A stretch of DNA of 64,000 bases from NCBI RefSeq assembly GCF_938039245.1, contig NZ_CALHVN010000064.1, positions 1 to 64,000 on the forward strand, given 5' to 3'. The translations under genes and the position numbers were made by a program. Positions 1 to 9,078 of this stretch are shown here, in pieces (position 1 is the stretch's first letter; every line of letters begins with the position of its first letter). The notes under the pieces are model-generated. The model saw only the letters and a list, made by a program, of their open reading frames with translations, did not search any database and was not told the DNA's origin. The stretch comes from an uncultured Campylobacter sp. GTDB lineage: Bacteria; Campylobacterota; Campylobacteria; Campylobacterales; Campylobacteraceae.

Positions 1-2
1 TT

Positions 3-773
3 GCTTCTACTACCGGCATTAACGTAGATCCTAAAGCTAACGTAACGGGTTCTGTGGGACAGGATAAATTCGAGTTTAACTTTAGAGCCGTAAGTTCGGA
101 ATTTGCCGGCGAAACCTACGCCGTAGGCGGAGACCTAGGCGACGGTATGGACGAGTACACGCTAAACGCTACCGTTAGAGCCGATAGTCTTAAAAAAATA
201 GACATGAGCGCTTTAAAAAACGTAGAAAACGGAACTATAAACCTAGGAAGCGCGTTGCTCGGTGCTAACAACAAATCTCTAACCGTAAAAGGTACCGACG
301 GCGATGACGTATTTAATCTAACCGGCGTCCTAGCCAGCGGAACCGGCAGAAAACCAAACGTCCTAACCCTAGACGGCGGTAACGGCGTAAATACCTATAA
401 TATAGGCTCTAGCGCCATGGTAAACTATGATGCCAACGATGTAAGCAACTATGTATCTATCGTAAATGTCAAAGATAACGATAAGATTAAGATGGCTGCA
501 AATATAGCTGGCGGCGAGATAAAGAAGGTGTCTATGTACCTAGATAACGAAACCAGCCTTCTAAACGCTATAAATAAATTCCTAAACGCTGCCGATGTGT
601 CCACAGCTGCTAATACTACGTACGCTTTTATGTATAAAAACGATACGTATTTGATCCAAGACGCAAACGGAGGACAAGACGATATTACGGTTAACGATAG
701 CTTAATCAAACTAGCCGGATATCACATCGATAACCTAAATCCATACGTCTCGGGTGCTGAGATAACTATATAA
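3..773 (+). CDS. S-layer-type / RTX-like surface protein, C-terminal part (5' end outside window)
   Basis: The frame is open from the left edge (first full codon at 3) to the TAA at 771-773, so only about 256 C-terminal residues are present; the GTG at 54 is internal, not a start. The protein is rich in Asn, Thr, Asp and Gly, has no Cys, and contains Gly-Asp-Gly-Gly type stretches. Its last 60 residues match the end of the next gene (971-4705): both carry YAF-Y-NDTYL followed by a V/IKL-G block and end in EITI. A shared C-terminus suggests a common type I secretion signal, as in Campylobacter S-layer proteins (inference). It is a paralogue of the following gene, in tandem. The N-terminal anchoring domain cannot be judged. 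Confidence 0.75.
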   Translation, partial: ASTTGINVDPKANVTGSVGQDKFEFNFRAVSSEFAGETYAVGGDLGDGMDEYTLNATVRADSLKKIDMSALKNVENGTINLGSALLGANNKSLTVKGTDGDDVFNLTGVLASGTGRKPNVLTLDGGNGVNTYNIGSSAMVNYDANDVSNYVSIVNVKDNDKIKMAANIAGGEIKKVSMYLDNETSLLNAINKFLNAADVSTAANTTYAFMYKNDTYLIQDANGGQDDITVNDSLIKLAGYHIDNLNPYVSGAEITI

Positions 774-806
774 ATTTGAGCTAATCGTTATGTCGCCGAT
801 TATAAT

Positions 807-830
807 CCGAGGTCAAATTTTTGGCCTCGG
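807..830 (+). terminator. Terminator hairpin after the first S-layer-type gene
   Basis: The arms 807-817 (ccgaggtcaaa) and 820-830 (tttggcctcgg) pair over 11 positions with one G-T wobble. In RNA the innermost pairs would open to give a larger loop. A T-rich stretch follows around 840-855, but there is no classical U-run directly after the stem. It separates the two tandem paralogues. Confidence 0.6.
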
Positions 831-901
831 TATCAGTCTGATATATACATTTTTTCTGTGAGCGGATTTTTTAAATTTTCTATTTTCCGACTTTTTTATG
901 A

Positions 902-907
902 TATAAT
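902..907 (+). promoter_or_regulatory. -10 element of the main S-layer gene promoter
   Basis: A perfect TATAAT lies 64 bases before the ATG at 971, preceded by a T-rich stretch (850-898) as is usual for Campylobacter sigma-70 promoters, which lack a clear -35. The leader ends in an A-rich Shine-Dalgarno site (aaaaaaggag, 955-964) six bases before the start. The long leader and strong site fit a highly expressed surface protein. Confidence 0.6.
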
Positions 908-970
908 TAGCGATAGTATTCTGTAAAGATACCCAAAAAACTCAAGAAAACACTAAAAAAGGAGTCCTTA

Positions 971-3900
971 ATGGCAGTAACACAAGCGCAAGTCGCCCAG
1001 CTTTATGTGGCATTATTTAACAGAGCGCCCGAGGGTGCGGGCTTTAACGCATGGGTAGCAGCAGGCGCTACCAAAACCGTAGCCCAGATGGCAAACGAAA
1101 TGCTAGCTTCCCCGGCTACACCGCCTTATTTTGCAAGTATGGGCGTGGACGTAAGCACTGATAGAGGCTATGTAGAGCTTATCTATAAAAATATCCTAGG
1201 CAAAGACTATACCCAAGACCCAGACGGCATCAATGCATGGGTTAGACACTTGCAACTAGGAAACTCAAGGGGCGATACGCTAGTAAAATTATTTGAAGTA
1301 GCAACCTCGGCTGAGGCTAGAGCGGCTGATCCGGTAGCTGCGCAAACCTTTGCAAACAAAACAGAAGTATCGGCATACATGGCTCAAAAGATCGCTTCTA
1401 TAGATAGCGACGGCAACGGCGGATATGACTATACTCCGTTTCAAGAGATTATCAGATCTACAAACTCTACGAATTTAGCCGCACAAAAAGCTAGAATCGA
1501 CGCAATGGCTACCGTTACCACTCACACATTAACTACCGAGGATCAAACCATAACCGGCGGCGAGGGACTAGACGTGTTTAGCGCGGTTTCCAGCTCATAT
1601 GCAGATAGAAACACTCTAAAAGTAAACGATAAGCTAGACGGCGGCAGAGGTACCGACGCGCTAAACGTTGCGGTAAACGATAGCTTTACAGGCTTCGTAG
1701 ACGGCTATGCGAAAAATATCGAAATTTTAAACCTAACAAACACTTCCGACTCTCAAAGAATTTTTAATGCCGCTAAGATTGACGGATTAAAATCGGTATC
1801 CACTACCGGAACAAACGGTATTCGAATAACCGATCTTGCAAGCATCGTAAATTTAACGGTAAACGGCCAAAAAGATGCAACCAAAATAGGTATTATCTAT
1901 AATACAAATTTAACTAGCGGCTCTAATGATGTGCAAAATCTAACCCTAAATAACGTGGGCAGAGAGACTGCCGTTGCCGAGGCTACAGCCACCGATAGGC
2001 ATGTAAAGTCAATGAAGGTCGAATTTAACGGTATCGAAACGCTAAATATAGCTACAAAAGATGCTAAAAGCTATATAAAAGAAGTTCAAAATAAAGCTAT
2101 AACGGTAAAAGGCGCAGCGGATCTAGATATCGCAACGAAAGATAGGGATATGACCCCTGCTAGTACAGATTTCGTAAAAAGCCTTGACGCCTCTACTATG
2201 ACCGGAAATTTAACTGCGGATCTAAGCGATTCCCGCAAATATAGCTCTGTAAAAAGCGGTAGCGGCAACGACACTATAGTGGTTGGCGAGCTTACTGTTA
2301 ATTCTTCCTCTATCGACGCTGGCGCCGGCACCGATACTCTCCAGGTTAGAAGTCTCCAAGGTCTAAAAAAGATGACGTTAAAGGGCGTAGAAAATATCGA
2401 GTTATTGGATAAAAACCCTAGCGGCGTAACTAGACTAGACTTGGTCGGACAAAACGATATAGAGACCCTAAAAGTAGGTCAGCTAGACAATGAACTAGTC
2501 GTAACTAGCTCAAGTATCAAAACGGTAAATTTAACTAAAAAAGTCAGCCCTTATGCTACGGACGCAGAAGGTAGCGGCGCAGGTAAAGTCCACGTAAACG
2601 ATACCTCCGTAGAGACCGTAAACTATAAGATAGATAATGCGACTTCGCCTACGGCTATGGCGGGCAAGATTAGATTATCAGAATCTAGAAACGTTACCGT
2701 AAATTTAGACGCTTCAGTCATAACGACTGCCGGCTCTACTAACTCAGATAGCATACTAGAGCTACCTAAAGCTAATACCTTAAATCTAAACGTAAACACT
2801 ACGGTAGATTCAGGTATAAGTCTAGATAACTCGACCTTGCTAAAAACCGTAAACATAGTTAGCGCAAACCCTAATAAATTTACTCTAAAAACCGATACGA
2901 ATTCTACAAATATTGCTAAACTAAATTTAAAGACTTCTGGAAGCTTTGATCTAGGTAATAACGATACGCTTAAATTTGTCTCCGATATAAACGTAAAAGG
3001 AGGTGCGCCTTTAGCGGTAGGTTCTCTCATCGACCTTAAAAATTTAGGTTCTATAAGTTCCGAAAACGGCGTAAGCGTAAAAGTAAACGACCTAACCACT
3101 AGTACTCTAGGCGGCGCAACGGTTAAAAATCTTAACATTGGCGATATTACGACAAAAGAAGCCAGCAATGCGGGTGCAAATATTAATCTAAAAAATATCA
3201 CTAACGGCGTAAAAGTAGGCGTAATAAAAGTCGGCGGCGAAGTGAATTTAGTGGCAAATAACGTAGGATGGCTAGAAATAGGCGGTGACATAACCTCTAA
3301 GAAAAGCGGGATTACCTTTGACGTTAGTTCGGTTAGACATGACGTTAAAATAGGCGTCGGCAGCACTCTAACGGCTCAAAACGATATCAATATCACAGCT
3401 AAAGATGTTGAAGGCAAGCTTGATATAGGTAAGCTTATAGCCAAAAATATCGTAATCAACGCTACTAATATCAAAAGCATCCATGATAGAACCGCTACGT
3501 CTACGACTTTAAAAATAGACGACATAGACCACTCTACTCCTGCTGATAGAGTCGTTGATAGCCTAAAGATCACTCTAAAAGACGTTATAAACAGTGGCGG
3601 AACTGGTGCTCAGATCGGTAAAATTGACTTAAAAGCAGGTAGTACCGTTGATATAGATGCCGGAAATACTAGAGGTTTGGTAAAATTTAGTACAGCCAAT
3701 GAAGTGACGGCCGATAAGGTTTCTATCGACCTAAGCGGTACTATAGGCGCAAACTCTCTAAAGGGCATACAAGCAGACACTATCGTCTATAAAGGCTCTA
3801 CGCAAACGGCACTCGATGCTACTAGCGGCACAGCCGGACAGATAAGCCTCATAGCTAAACAGGATGCAAATTCTAAAGACTTTAACGCTACAGTTAGCGC

Positions 3901-4705
3901 TTCTGGGCAAAATGACACGCTAAAAGTAACAGTTGCGACACAAGTAGCTACTGTGGGTAAGGATCTAAAAACCGTTACCGTCTCTGGAGATATGGGCGAA
4001 GGTTTGCAGGATAAATATGAATTTAGCGGCACAAACGCGGCAGAGCTTACGAAGATCGACTTTAGCGGCTTAAGAAATGTTGAGTCCGGTACCATCACGA
4101 CCGTTACGGCAAATACTAAAATCGAAAGTATAAAAGGTACTGCGGGTAATGACGAGATCACGCTGGCAGACGCACAAACCAAAGAAAATATCACTATTGA
4201 AACCGGCGAGGGTACAAACAAGGTAACTACTGGAACAGTAACCGCTACCAAGCAAGTCATTACTATAAAAGGCGGCTCGGGTAACGATACCTTTGATGTG
4301 AGCGCATCAAAGATAGCTACTGGTGGCGGATTTGACGGAAGTAGCGATAATCTAAAATATGCGGTTATCGAAAATATTAACGTAGGTGATAAGATTAAAA
4401 TCGCCAACGGCGCCGGATCGACTGTTGCTGATATACAAAAAGTTAATCTAAACCCTAACGGTAATGCATATGCGAATTTCGCTCAGTTTGCCAAAGAAAC
4501 AGGTTTGTTTAATACGGCTATTACAGATAAGAAAGTATATGCTTTTTCTTACCAAAACGACACGTATCTATTTTATAACAAAGGTGCAGCAGGAGCGACC
4601 GGATTTGAAGCGGACGAAAATATAGTAAAACTATCGGGTGTAAACACAGCGAACCTAAACGCTTCGCTAGGAACTGACGGCGAAATTACCATCAACAGCC
4701 TCTAA
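971..4705 (+). CDS. S-layer-type surface protein with N-terminal DUF4214 domain
   Basis: The protein has 1244 residues. Residues about 5-145 form a DUF4214-type region (two units with YVALFNRAP and YKNILGKDY cores), known at the N-terminus of Campylobacter rectus/showae S-layer proteins and RTX-like exoproteins. The rest is long, Thr/Asn/Asp/Lys-rich and repeats a pattern of short beta strands with NL-V-G and GSGNDT-like motifs (around 440 and 1105), which resemble calcium-binding RTX turns. There is no Sec signal peptide, as expected for type I secretion with a C-terminal signal; no type I exporter is in the window. The ATG is fixed by a strong ribosome site. The neighbouring 3-773 gene shares the C-terminal region. 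The exact role, crystalline S-layer or other adhesin, is inference. Confidence 0.8.
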   Translation: MAVTQAQVAQLYVALFNRAPEGAGFNAWVAAGATKTVAQMANEMLASPATPPYFASMGVDVSTDRGYVELIYKNILGKDYTQDPDGINAWVRHLQLGNSRGDTLVKLFEVATSAEARAADPVAAQTFANKTEVSAYMAQKIASIDSDGNGGYDYTPFQEIIRSTNSTNLAAQKARIDAMATVTTHTLTTEDQTITGGEGLDVFSAVSSSYADRNTLKVNDKLDGGRGTDALNVAVNDSFTGFVDGYAKNIEILNLTNTSDSQRIFNAAKIDGLKSVSTTGTNGIRITDLASIVNLTVNGQKDATKIGIIYNTNLTSGSNDVQNLTLNNVGRETAVAEATATDRHVKSMKVEFNGIETLNIATKDAKSYIKEVQNKAITVKGAADLDIATKDRDMTPASTDFVKSLDASTMTGNLTADLSDSRKYSSVKSGSGNDTIVVGELTVNSSSIDAGAGTDTLQVRSLQGLKKMTLKGVENIELLDKNPSGVTRLDLVGQNDIETLKVGQLDNELVVTSSSIKTVNLTKKVSPYATDAEGSGAGKVHVNDTSVETVNYKIDNATSPTAMAGKIRLSESRNVTVNLDASVITTAGSTNSDSILELPKANTLNLNVNTTVDSGISLDNSTLLKTVNIVSANPNKFTLKTDTNSTNIAKLNLKTSGSFDLGNNDTLKFVSDINVKGGAPLAVGSLIDLKNLGSISSENGVSVKVNDLTTSTLGGATVKNLNIGDITTKEASNAGANINLKNITNGVKVGVIKVGGEVNLVANNVGWLEIGGDITSKKSGITFDVSSVRHDVKIGVGSTLTAQNDINITAKDVEGKLDIGKLIAKNIVINATNIKSIHDRTATSTTLKIDDIDHSTPADRVVDSLKITLKDVINSGGTGAQIGKIDLKAGSTVDIDAGNTRGLVKFSTANEVTADKVSIDLSGTIGANSLKGIQADTIVYKGSTQTALDATSGTAGQISLIAKQDANSKDFNATVSASGQNDTLKVTVATQVATVGKDLKTVTVSGDMGEGLQDKYEFSGTNAAELTKIDFSGLRNVESGTITTVTANTKIESIKGTAGNDEITLADAQTKENITIETGEGTNKVTTGTVTATKQVITIKGGSGNDTFDVSASKIATGGGFDGSSDNLKYAVIENINVGDKIKIANGAGSTVADIQKVNLNPNGNAYANFAQFAKETGLFNTAITDKKVYAFSYQNDTYLFYNKGAAGATGFEADENIVKLSGVNTANLNASLGTDGEITINSL

Positions 4706-4714
4706 TCTCTTTTT

Positions 4715-4741
4715 TCGGTAGAGCTTGGCTCTACCGATTTT
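4715..4741 (+). terminator. Rho-independent terminator of the S-layer gene
   Basis: A perfect 9-10 bp stem (cggtagagc, 4716-4724, with gctctaccg, 4728-4736) closes a 3-base loop and is followed by atttt. It starts 10 bases after the stop codon. Confidence 0.85.
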
Positions 4742-6742
4742 CATACTTTCTTGATTACGGTTTAAAACTCTTTCCCTAATATTTACCTTATACCTCTACT
4801 TGGATTTTAATTTCTGCTTTATGTACCAACAAAATTGAAATTTACAACTCAAAGTTTCAGCTATATTTATAGTTTACGCTATTTGTAAATTTGCCTTGGT
4901 AAGTTACTCCATATATTTTTAAGTCGTCAAGTAAACTAAATTTAAATTTTAGAAATTTAGCACTTGCGTCGGCTAATATAGCATGCTTTAGCGCAAAAGC
5001 AGTAATGAAAATCGCCTATTTAGACGCACGGACTCGTACATCCGTAGTCATAATCCCGTTAATTTTTCAAATCAGGTGGTGAAAGCACGGTGGCCTAAGC
5101 TCTAGAAGTATATTTTTAGACGTGAGGGGTTTACGGGCGTTAGATGCAGTTATAGTATCCGCATCTATCCAAATGCCGTTTAAATACGGACGGTAGCAAA
5201 TTTAACGATAAAGCTCGCAAGATTTCGCAGCTATGACAAACGATCGGCGAAAACATGCTCACAAATCCTGTTTACGGCATTAAGGCTGATGAGTCAAACG
5301 AGTTTTTACGTAATCTAAAGTGGCAATATCGCTTTTGGCTACATGAAACTCAAACTTGGGAGTTTGAAACGAGGTAAATTTTAACAGCCGCTTAGGTACC
5401 GCAAGAAATATGTCTTTAGGGGGTATTTATTTTTCAGTTTATATAGGTTGGCGCCCTTGTAACCGCTTATTTGATGATCTAGTCTTTGATGCCTACCAGA
5501 TAAAACGGGCGTTTATTATTCGGGTTGCATCCGCATTTTAAGGCTGCCTGACAATTTTGCTCTTGCGGCGTCGTTAGTAAAGGCGGCTATGGTCTTGCGT
5601 CCGACTATAATTACCGAAGCATAAAGCTCGCCGCAAATTTTAAATGCCAAAAGCAAAATCAACTATTTCGCAAAGCGCCGTAAAATATGACATTGCTCGC
5701 TCTAGTCGTTTTATTGGCAAGTGCGACCAAGTTAGGTCAAACTACGGTCGCGCGCCGTAGCTATAAAACTGCAAAATAGCGGTTTTGCGCGCGTTTATAC
5801 CGAGCTTGCCTAAGCAGTCTTATTAGCTTTTGCGGCGCGCCGTTACGGAAATTTTACTCTTAAATCACCGCTCTTATCCTAGCAAGACTTACGGCATGTA
5901 GCGGCACGCAAGTCTGATTTAGACTGTTTTGCTTTTTACAGTCTAGGCGATGCTTTGGGTTTTTTAATAAATCCAGCTCTTAGACCATCTGCGCAGCCTT
6001 TATAAACTTGTCGCTTGAGCGGTAAAGGCGGCGCTTTACGACGTATTGCTTTGAGCGAGCGTAGCGGACATTTATATAAATGCGACTTGTGAGCATTTTG
6101 GCGTACGAAAAATATTTTTTCGCTCCGCCTCTTTAAATTCGCAGGTGGCGGTTTGGTTATAGCCGCAGCGCGTATGGAGGGTACTAGCAGGTAGGAAACG
6201 GCGGCAAAACAACAAAGAATAGCTTACTGCAAGCAGTTTGCGCGGCTGGCGCGATAAGACGGCTGCTAAATTTAGGCCTAAATTTGACTGCAAAAACGCG
6301 CCTAGCCTCCAGCAAGAAGCCGCACGGTTTGATGTTTTTGCGGATTAAAAAATTTGTCAGGGTGCGCCGAGTCTCGCGTCTAGAGCAAGCCATGCTAAAT
6401 TTACGCTTGCGCCTAATAATCCTAGCAACCAAAGCCGTAGCTACGGTATTTTAGCGCATTTTATCCACATAAGCGCGCATGATAGCAACCTAAAACTGCG
6501 TATTTGCTAAGCTAATTTAGGCGGCGGCTTTGGATATTAGATTGTAGATTTAGTGCCGTTTTCGTAGCCTTAGCGCAAAATTCATTCGGCTTAAATTTGC
6601 GTTCAAAAGCGGCAAATTTTCGTGATACGGCGTAGGCGCCGGAGCCTTAGCTTTTTCTTTGGGCGCGCCTATTTGCGCTTAAACGTTAGATAACGGCAAA
6701 TAACTGGATTAGACAAGGCGCTTTTGCCGTGTTTGAAACAAA
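4742..6742. other. Two-kilobase gene-poor stretch
   Basis: No reading frame here has a convincing start, ribosome site and protein-like composition. Two overlapping minus-strand frames at 6072-6432 are Arg/Cys-rich and look accidental. A 40-codon frame at 5255-5377 (plus) is Trp-rich and more protein-like at its end, so it may be a gene remnant, but I cannot name it. No tRNA-like T-loop or cloverleaf was seen. The base composition becomes richer in GC and CG dinucleotides towards 5500-6700. It probably holds decayed genes between the S-layer locus and the polysaccharide operon. Confidence 0.5.
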
Positions 6743-7158
6743 TTTTGATAAAGGCTTAAATTTGCGAATCCTTCAAATTAAAAACATAAGGATTTTATGG
6801 ACGCAAATAGCACAAATTTAAGCTATTTGAGACGGTTGCGAGATGACGGCGGGCTATCTTACGTTATAAATTTGCCGAATCCGAAATTTGCCCGTTTACT
6901 CGCGTTTAACGCCGCAAAGTACGGCTATAGCCGGTCTGCCTACAGACGACGGCTAGTTATCTTTTTTTGATAAAGGCTTAAATTTGCGAATCCTTCAAAT
7001 TAAAAACATAAGGATTTTATGGACGCAAATAGCATAAAATTAAGCTATTTGAGACGGTTGCGAGATGGCGGCGGGCTATCTTACGTATAAATTTGCCGAA
7101 TCCGAAATTTGCCCGTTTGCTCGCGTTTAGCGCCGAAAAGTGCTGCTATAGCCGGTCT
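6743..7158. repeat. Tandem duplication of a ~195-bp unit
   Basis: Copy 1 (6743-6937) and copy 2 (6965-7158) align at an offset of 222 bases with only scattered differences, including a ribosome-site-like AAGGA and an ATG in each (6797 and 7019). Copy 2 has lost one T in a TTA context (acgttataa in copy 1, acgtataa in copy 2), which puts a stop after 23 codons. The 27 bases between the copies contain the second half of a hairpin (6929-6954) followed by a run of seven T. Confidence 0.8.
6797..6970 (+). CDS. Possible small ORF (57 codons) inside copy 1 of the tandem repeat
   Basis: An AAGGA at 6788-6792 precedes an ATG at 6797, and the frame runs 57 codons to a TGA at 6968. The product would be basic near its end (an R-R-R run), with a central NLPNPKFARLLAFNAAKYGY stretch. 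No family is recognised. The second copy is frameshifted, so one or both may be remnants of a longer gene. Against a functional gene, the 3' part overlaps a hairpin with a T-run that looks like a terminator. Confidence 0.25.
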   Translation: MDANSTNLSYLRRLRDDGGLSYVINLPNPKFARLLAFNAAKYGYSRSAYRRRLVIFF

Positions 7159-7188
7159 ACGCAAGGCGCGTAAATTCGTAAAACCCAC

Positions 7189-8055
7189 CTAGTCGCTAGC
7201 TAGCATTAGGCGTAGTAACGCCTCTATATCGCCGCTGCAAGAAGTTATCCCGTAGTTTAGCAGCTTTGCCGTATCGCAGACGAGTAGGGCGGGGTCGTTT
7301 GTCCTGATAAATTTGGCATCGCTTTGCACGGCGATATCGCGCCCGCTTAAGCGGCGTAAAATTTGTAAAATTTGCTCGATACTATAAGCCTTGCCCGAGC
7401 CGATATTAAAAATTTCGCCGTTAGTTTCGAGCTCTAGTAGTTGCGCATATATCCGCACGACGTCGTTTACGTCGTTATATTCGCGCTTTGGCGTTAAATT
7501 TCCGAGCTTTATTACGGAAGCTTCGTCTTTAAAATGTCGCACGATTTTTGGAATGAGGAAATTTTCGCTCTGCCCCGCGCCCGTATAGTTAAAGGGACGC
7601 GCGATGATAAAAGGAAGTCCGCTTCTAGCGATTTGCTCTTCCATATAAATTTTACTTTGGGCATAGATGCTTTGCGGATTTGGCGCGGAGCTTTCGCTCA
7701 TAGGCGCGTCGCCTCCGCCGTAGACGCTAGCCGAGCTTGCAAAGATTGCCTTTTCAAATTTAACGGAACCTAGAGCCTCTAGCAAATTTATGGTGCCGAT
7801 TTCATTTGCGTTTTTTATCTCAGCGGGATCTGCCATAGCAAACGAAACTGCGGCCAGATGGATGATGTAGTCAAATTTGACTCTAAAGGCGGCTTTTATA
7901 CTGTCTTTGTTAAGCAGATCAAGGCGCTCGTGATGCGGCGCGCTAGGGCTTAAGGCGCCGCCCGATACCTCGTAGCCTAGCCCGCGAAGGTACCGCTCCA
8001 AATAGCGACCCGTAAAACCCTCGATCCCAGTAATAAAAACTCGCTTAGAACTCAA
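7189..8055 (-). CDS. rmd: GDP-6-deoxy-D-mannose (D-rhamnose-forming) reductase, SDR family
   Basis: This 288-residue extended short-chain dehydrogenase has an N-terminal nucleotide-binding motif (ITGIEGFTGRYL), an HLAA segment, a catalytic Ser-Ser-Ala-Ser region and YAQSK (YxxxK). It sits directly downstream of gmd (11-base overlap), so it most likely reduces GDP-4-keto-6-deoxymannose. Rmd-type enzymes give GDP-D-rhamnose, whereas Fcl/WcaG would epimerise as well and give GDP-L-fucose; the length and the ABC-transporter neighbourhood favour Rmd. It is the last gene of the operon wzm-wzt-fusion-gmd-rmd. The alternative, a reductase giving another 6-deoxyhexose, is not excluded. Confidence 0.75.
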   Translation of the reverse strand: MSSKRVFITGIEGFTGRYLERYLRGLGYEVSGGALSPSAPHHERLDLLNKDSIKAAFRVKFDYIIHLAAVSFAMADPAEIKNANEIGTINLLEALGSVKFEKAIFASSASVYGGGDAPMSESSAPNPQSIYAQSKIYMEEQIARSGLPFIIARPFNYTGAGQSENFLIPKIVRHFKDEASVIKLGNLTPKREYNDVNDVVRIYAQLLELETNGEIFNIGSGKAYSIEQILQILRRLSGRDIAVQSDAKFIRTNDPALLVCDTAKLLNYGITSCSGDIEALLRLMLASD

Positions 8056-9076
8056 ATCCCGCCTCGATGCGTCTTAGATCTGATTTTATCATCATATCGC
8101 AAAGTCCTTTTAGATCGGTCTTTGCGCTCCAACCGAGCTTTTGCTTGGCTTTTGAGGCGTCGCCTATTAGCAGATCGACCTCGGCTGGTCTAAAAAATGC
8201 CGGATTTATCTTTACGATTACGTCGCCTTTATCGTTTAGCCCGACTTCGTTTATACCCTCGCCCTCAAATTTTATCCCGATATCTAGCGCTTCAAAGCTA
8301 AGTTTCACAAAATCCCTAACCGTGGTCGTTACTCCGGTAGCTAGTACGAAGGTATCGGGAGCCTTGGCTTGCAGCATCGCGTGCATACCTTCGACATATT
8401 CTTTTGCATAGCCCCAGTCGCGTTTTGCGTCTAGGTTGCCAAGTTCTAAAGTCTTAGCCTTTTTCAGAGCGATTTTTGCGGCCGTATTCGTGATTTTTCT
8501 CGTGACGAACTCAAGCCCTCTTAGCGGACTTTCGTGATTAAATAAAATGCCGCTTGAAGCGAAAATATCATAGCTTTCTTGATAGTTTACGGTTATAAAA
8601 TGCGCATAAAGCTTTGCCACTCCGTACGGCGAACGCGGATAAAACGGCGTGGTTTCGTTTTGCGGGACGGCTTGGACTTTGCCAAACATCTCTGATGTGC
8701 TGGCTTGATAAAATTTGATGCTTTTATCAACCGTCTTTATCGCCTCTAGTATGTTTAGCGCGCCGATGCCCGTAGCGCTTGCGGTGTGAAACGGCTCTTT
8801 AAAACTAACGCCCACGAAGCTTTGAGCGGCTAGGTTGTAAATTTCCTCGGGTCTTATTTCATTAACTACGCTTAGGATGTTAAACGGGTCGGTTAGCTCA
8901 AACTCCACCAAATGAAAATTTGGCTCGTTTAAAATGCCTAGCTCGTTTAATCGCCAAAAATTCGGGCTCACCGCTCGCCTGTATCCGCCGTAGACTTCGT
9001 ATCCTAGGTCGATCAGATATCTAGCCAGGTATGCGCCGTCTTGACCTCCGACGCCCGTGATTATCGCTTTTTTCAT
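8045..9076 (-). CDS. gmd: GDP-mannose 4,6-dehydratase
   Basis: The 343-residue protein converts GDP-D-mannose to GDP-4-keto-6-deoxy-D-mannose in the cytoplasm. It shows the N-terminal Rossmann motif ITGVGGQDGAYL, the STSEMFGKV active-site segment, YPRSPYGVAK with the catalytic Tyr and Lys, and NHESPLRG, all typical of Gmd. It lies two bases after the stop of the upstream glycosyltransferase fusion and overlaps rmd by 11 bases, so translation is probably coupled. With rmd it supplies the nucleotide sugar for the exported glycan. Confidence 0.92.
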   Translation of the reverse strand: MKKAIITGVGGQDGAYLARYLIDLGYEVYGGYRRAVSPNFWRLNELGILNEPNFHLVEFELTDPFNILSVVNEIRPEEIYNLAAQSFVGVSFKEPFHTASATGIGALNILEAIKTVDKSIKFYQASTSEMFGKVQAVPQNETTPFYPRSPYGVAKLYAHFITVNYQESYDIFASSGILFNHESPLRGLEFVTRKITNTAAKIALKKAKTLELGNLDAKRDWGYAKEYVEGMHAMLQAKAPDTFVLATGVTTTVRDFVKLSFEALDIGIKFEGEGINEVGLNDKGDVIVKINPAFFRPAEVDLLIGDASKAKQKLGWSAKTDLKGLCDMMIKSDLRRIEAGFEF

Positions 9077-9078
9077 TA

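Noticed and set aside
2623..3366. Long minus-strand frame inside the S-layer gene (also 2086-2331, 3376-3573, 3787-4407)
   Set aside because: It mirrors the biased codon use of the S-layer gene, has no ribosome site, and its hydrophobic low-complexity product matches no family.
5255..5377. 40-codon Trp-rich frame
   Set aside because: Some protein-like character at its end, but no ribosome site or recognisable family; treated as a possible remnant only.
6072..6432. Overlapping minus-strand frames in the gene-poor stretch
   Set aside because: Arg/Cys-rich, unlike neighbouring proteins, no credible ribosome site, and they overlap each other.
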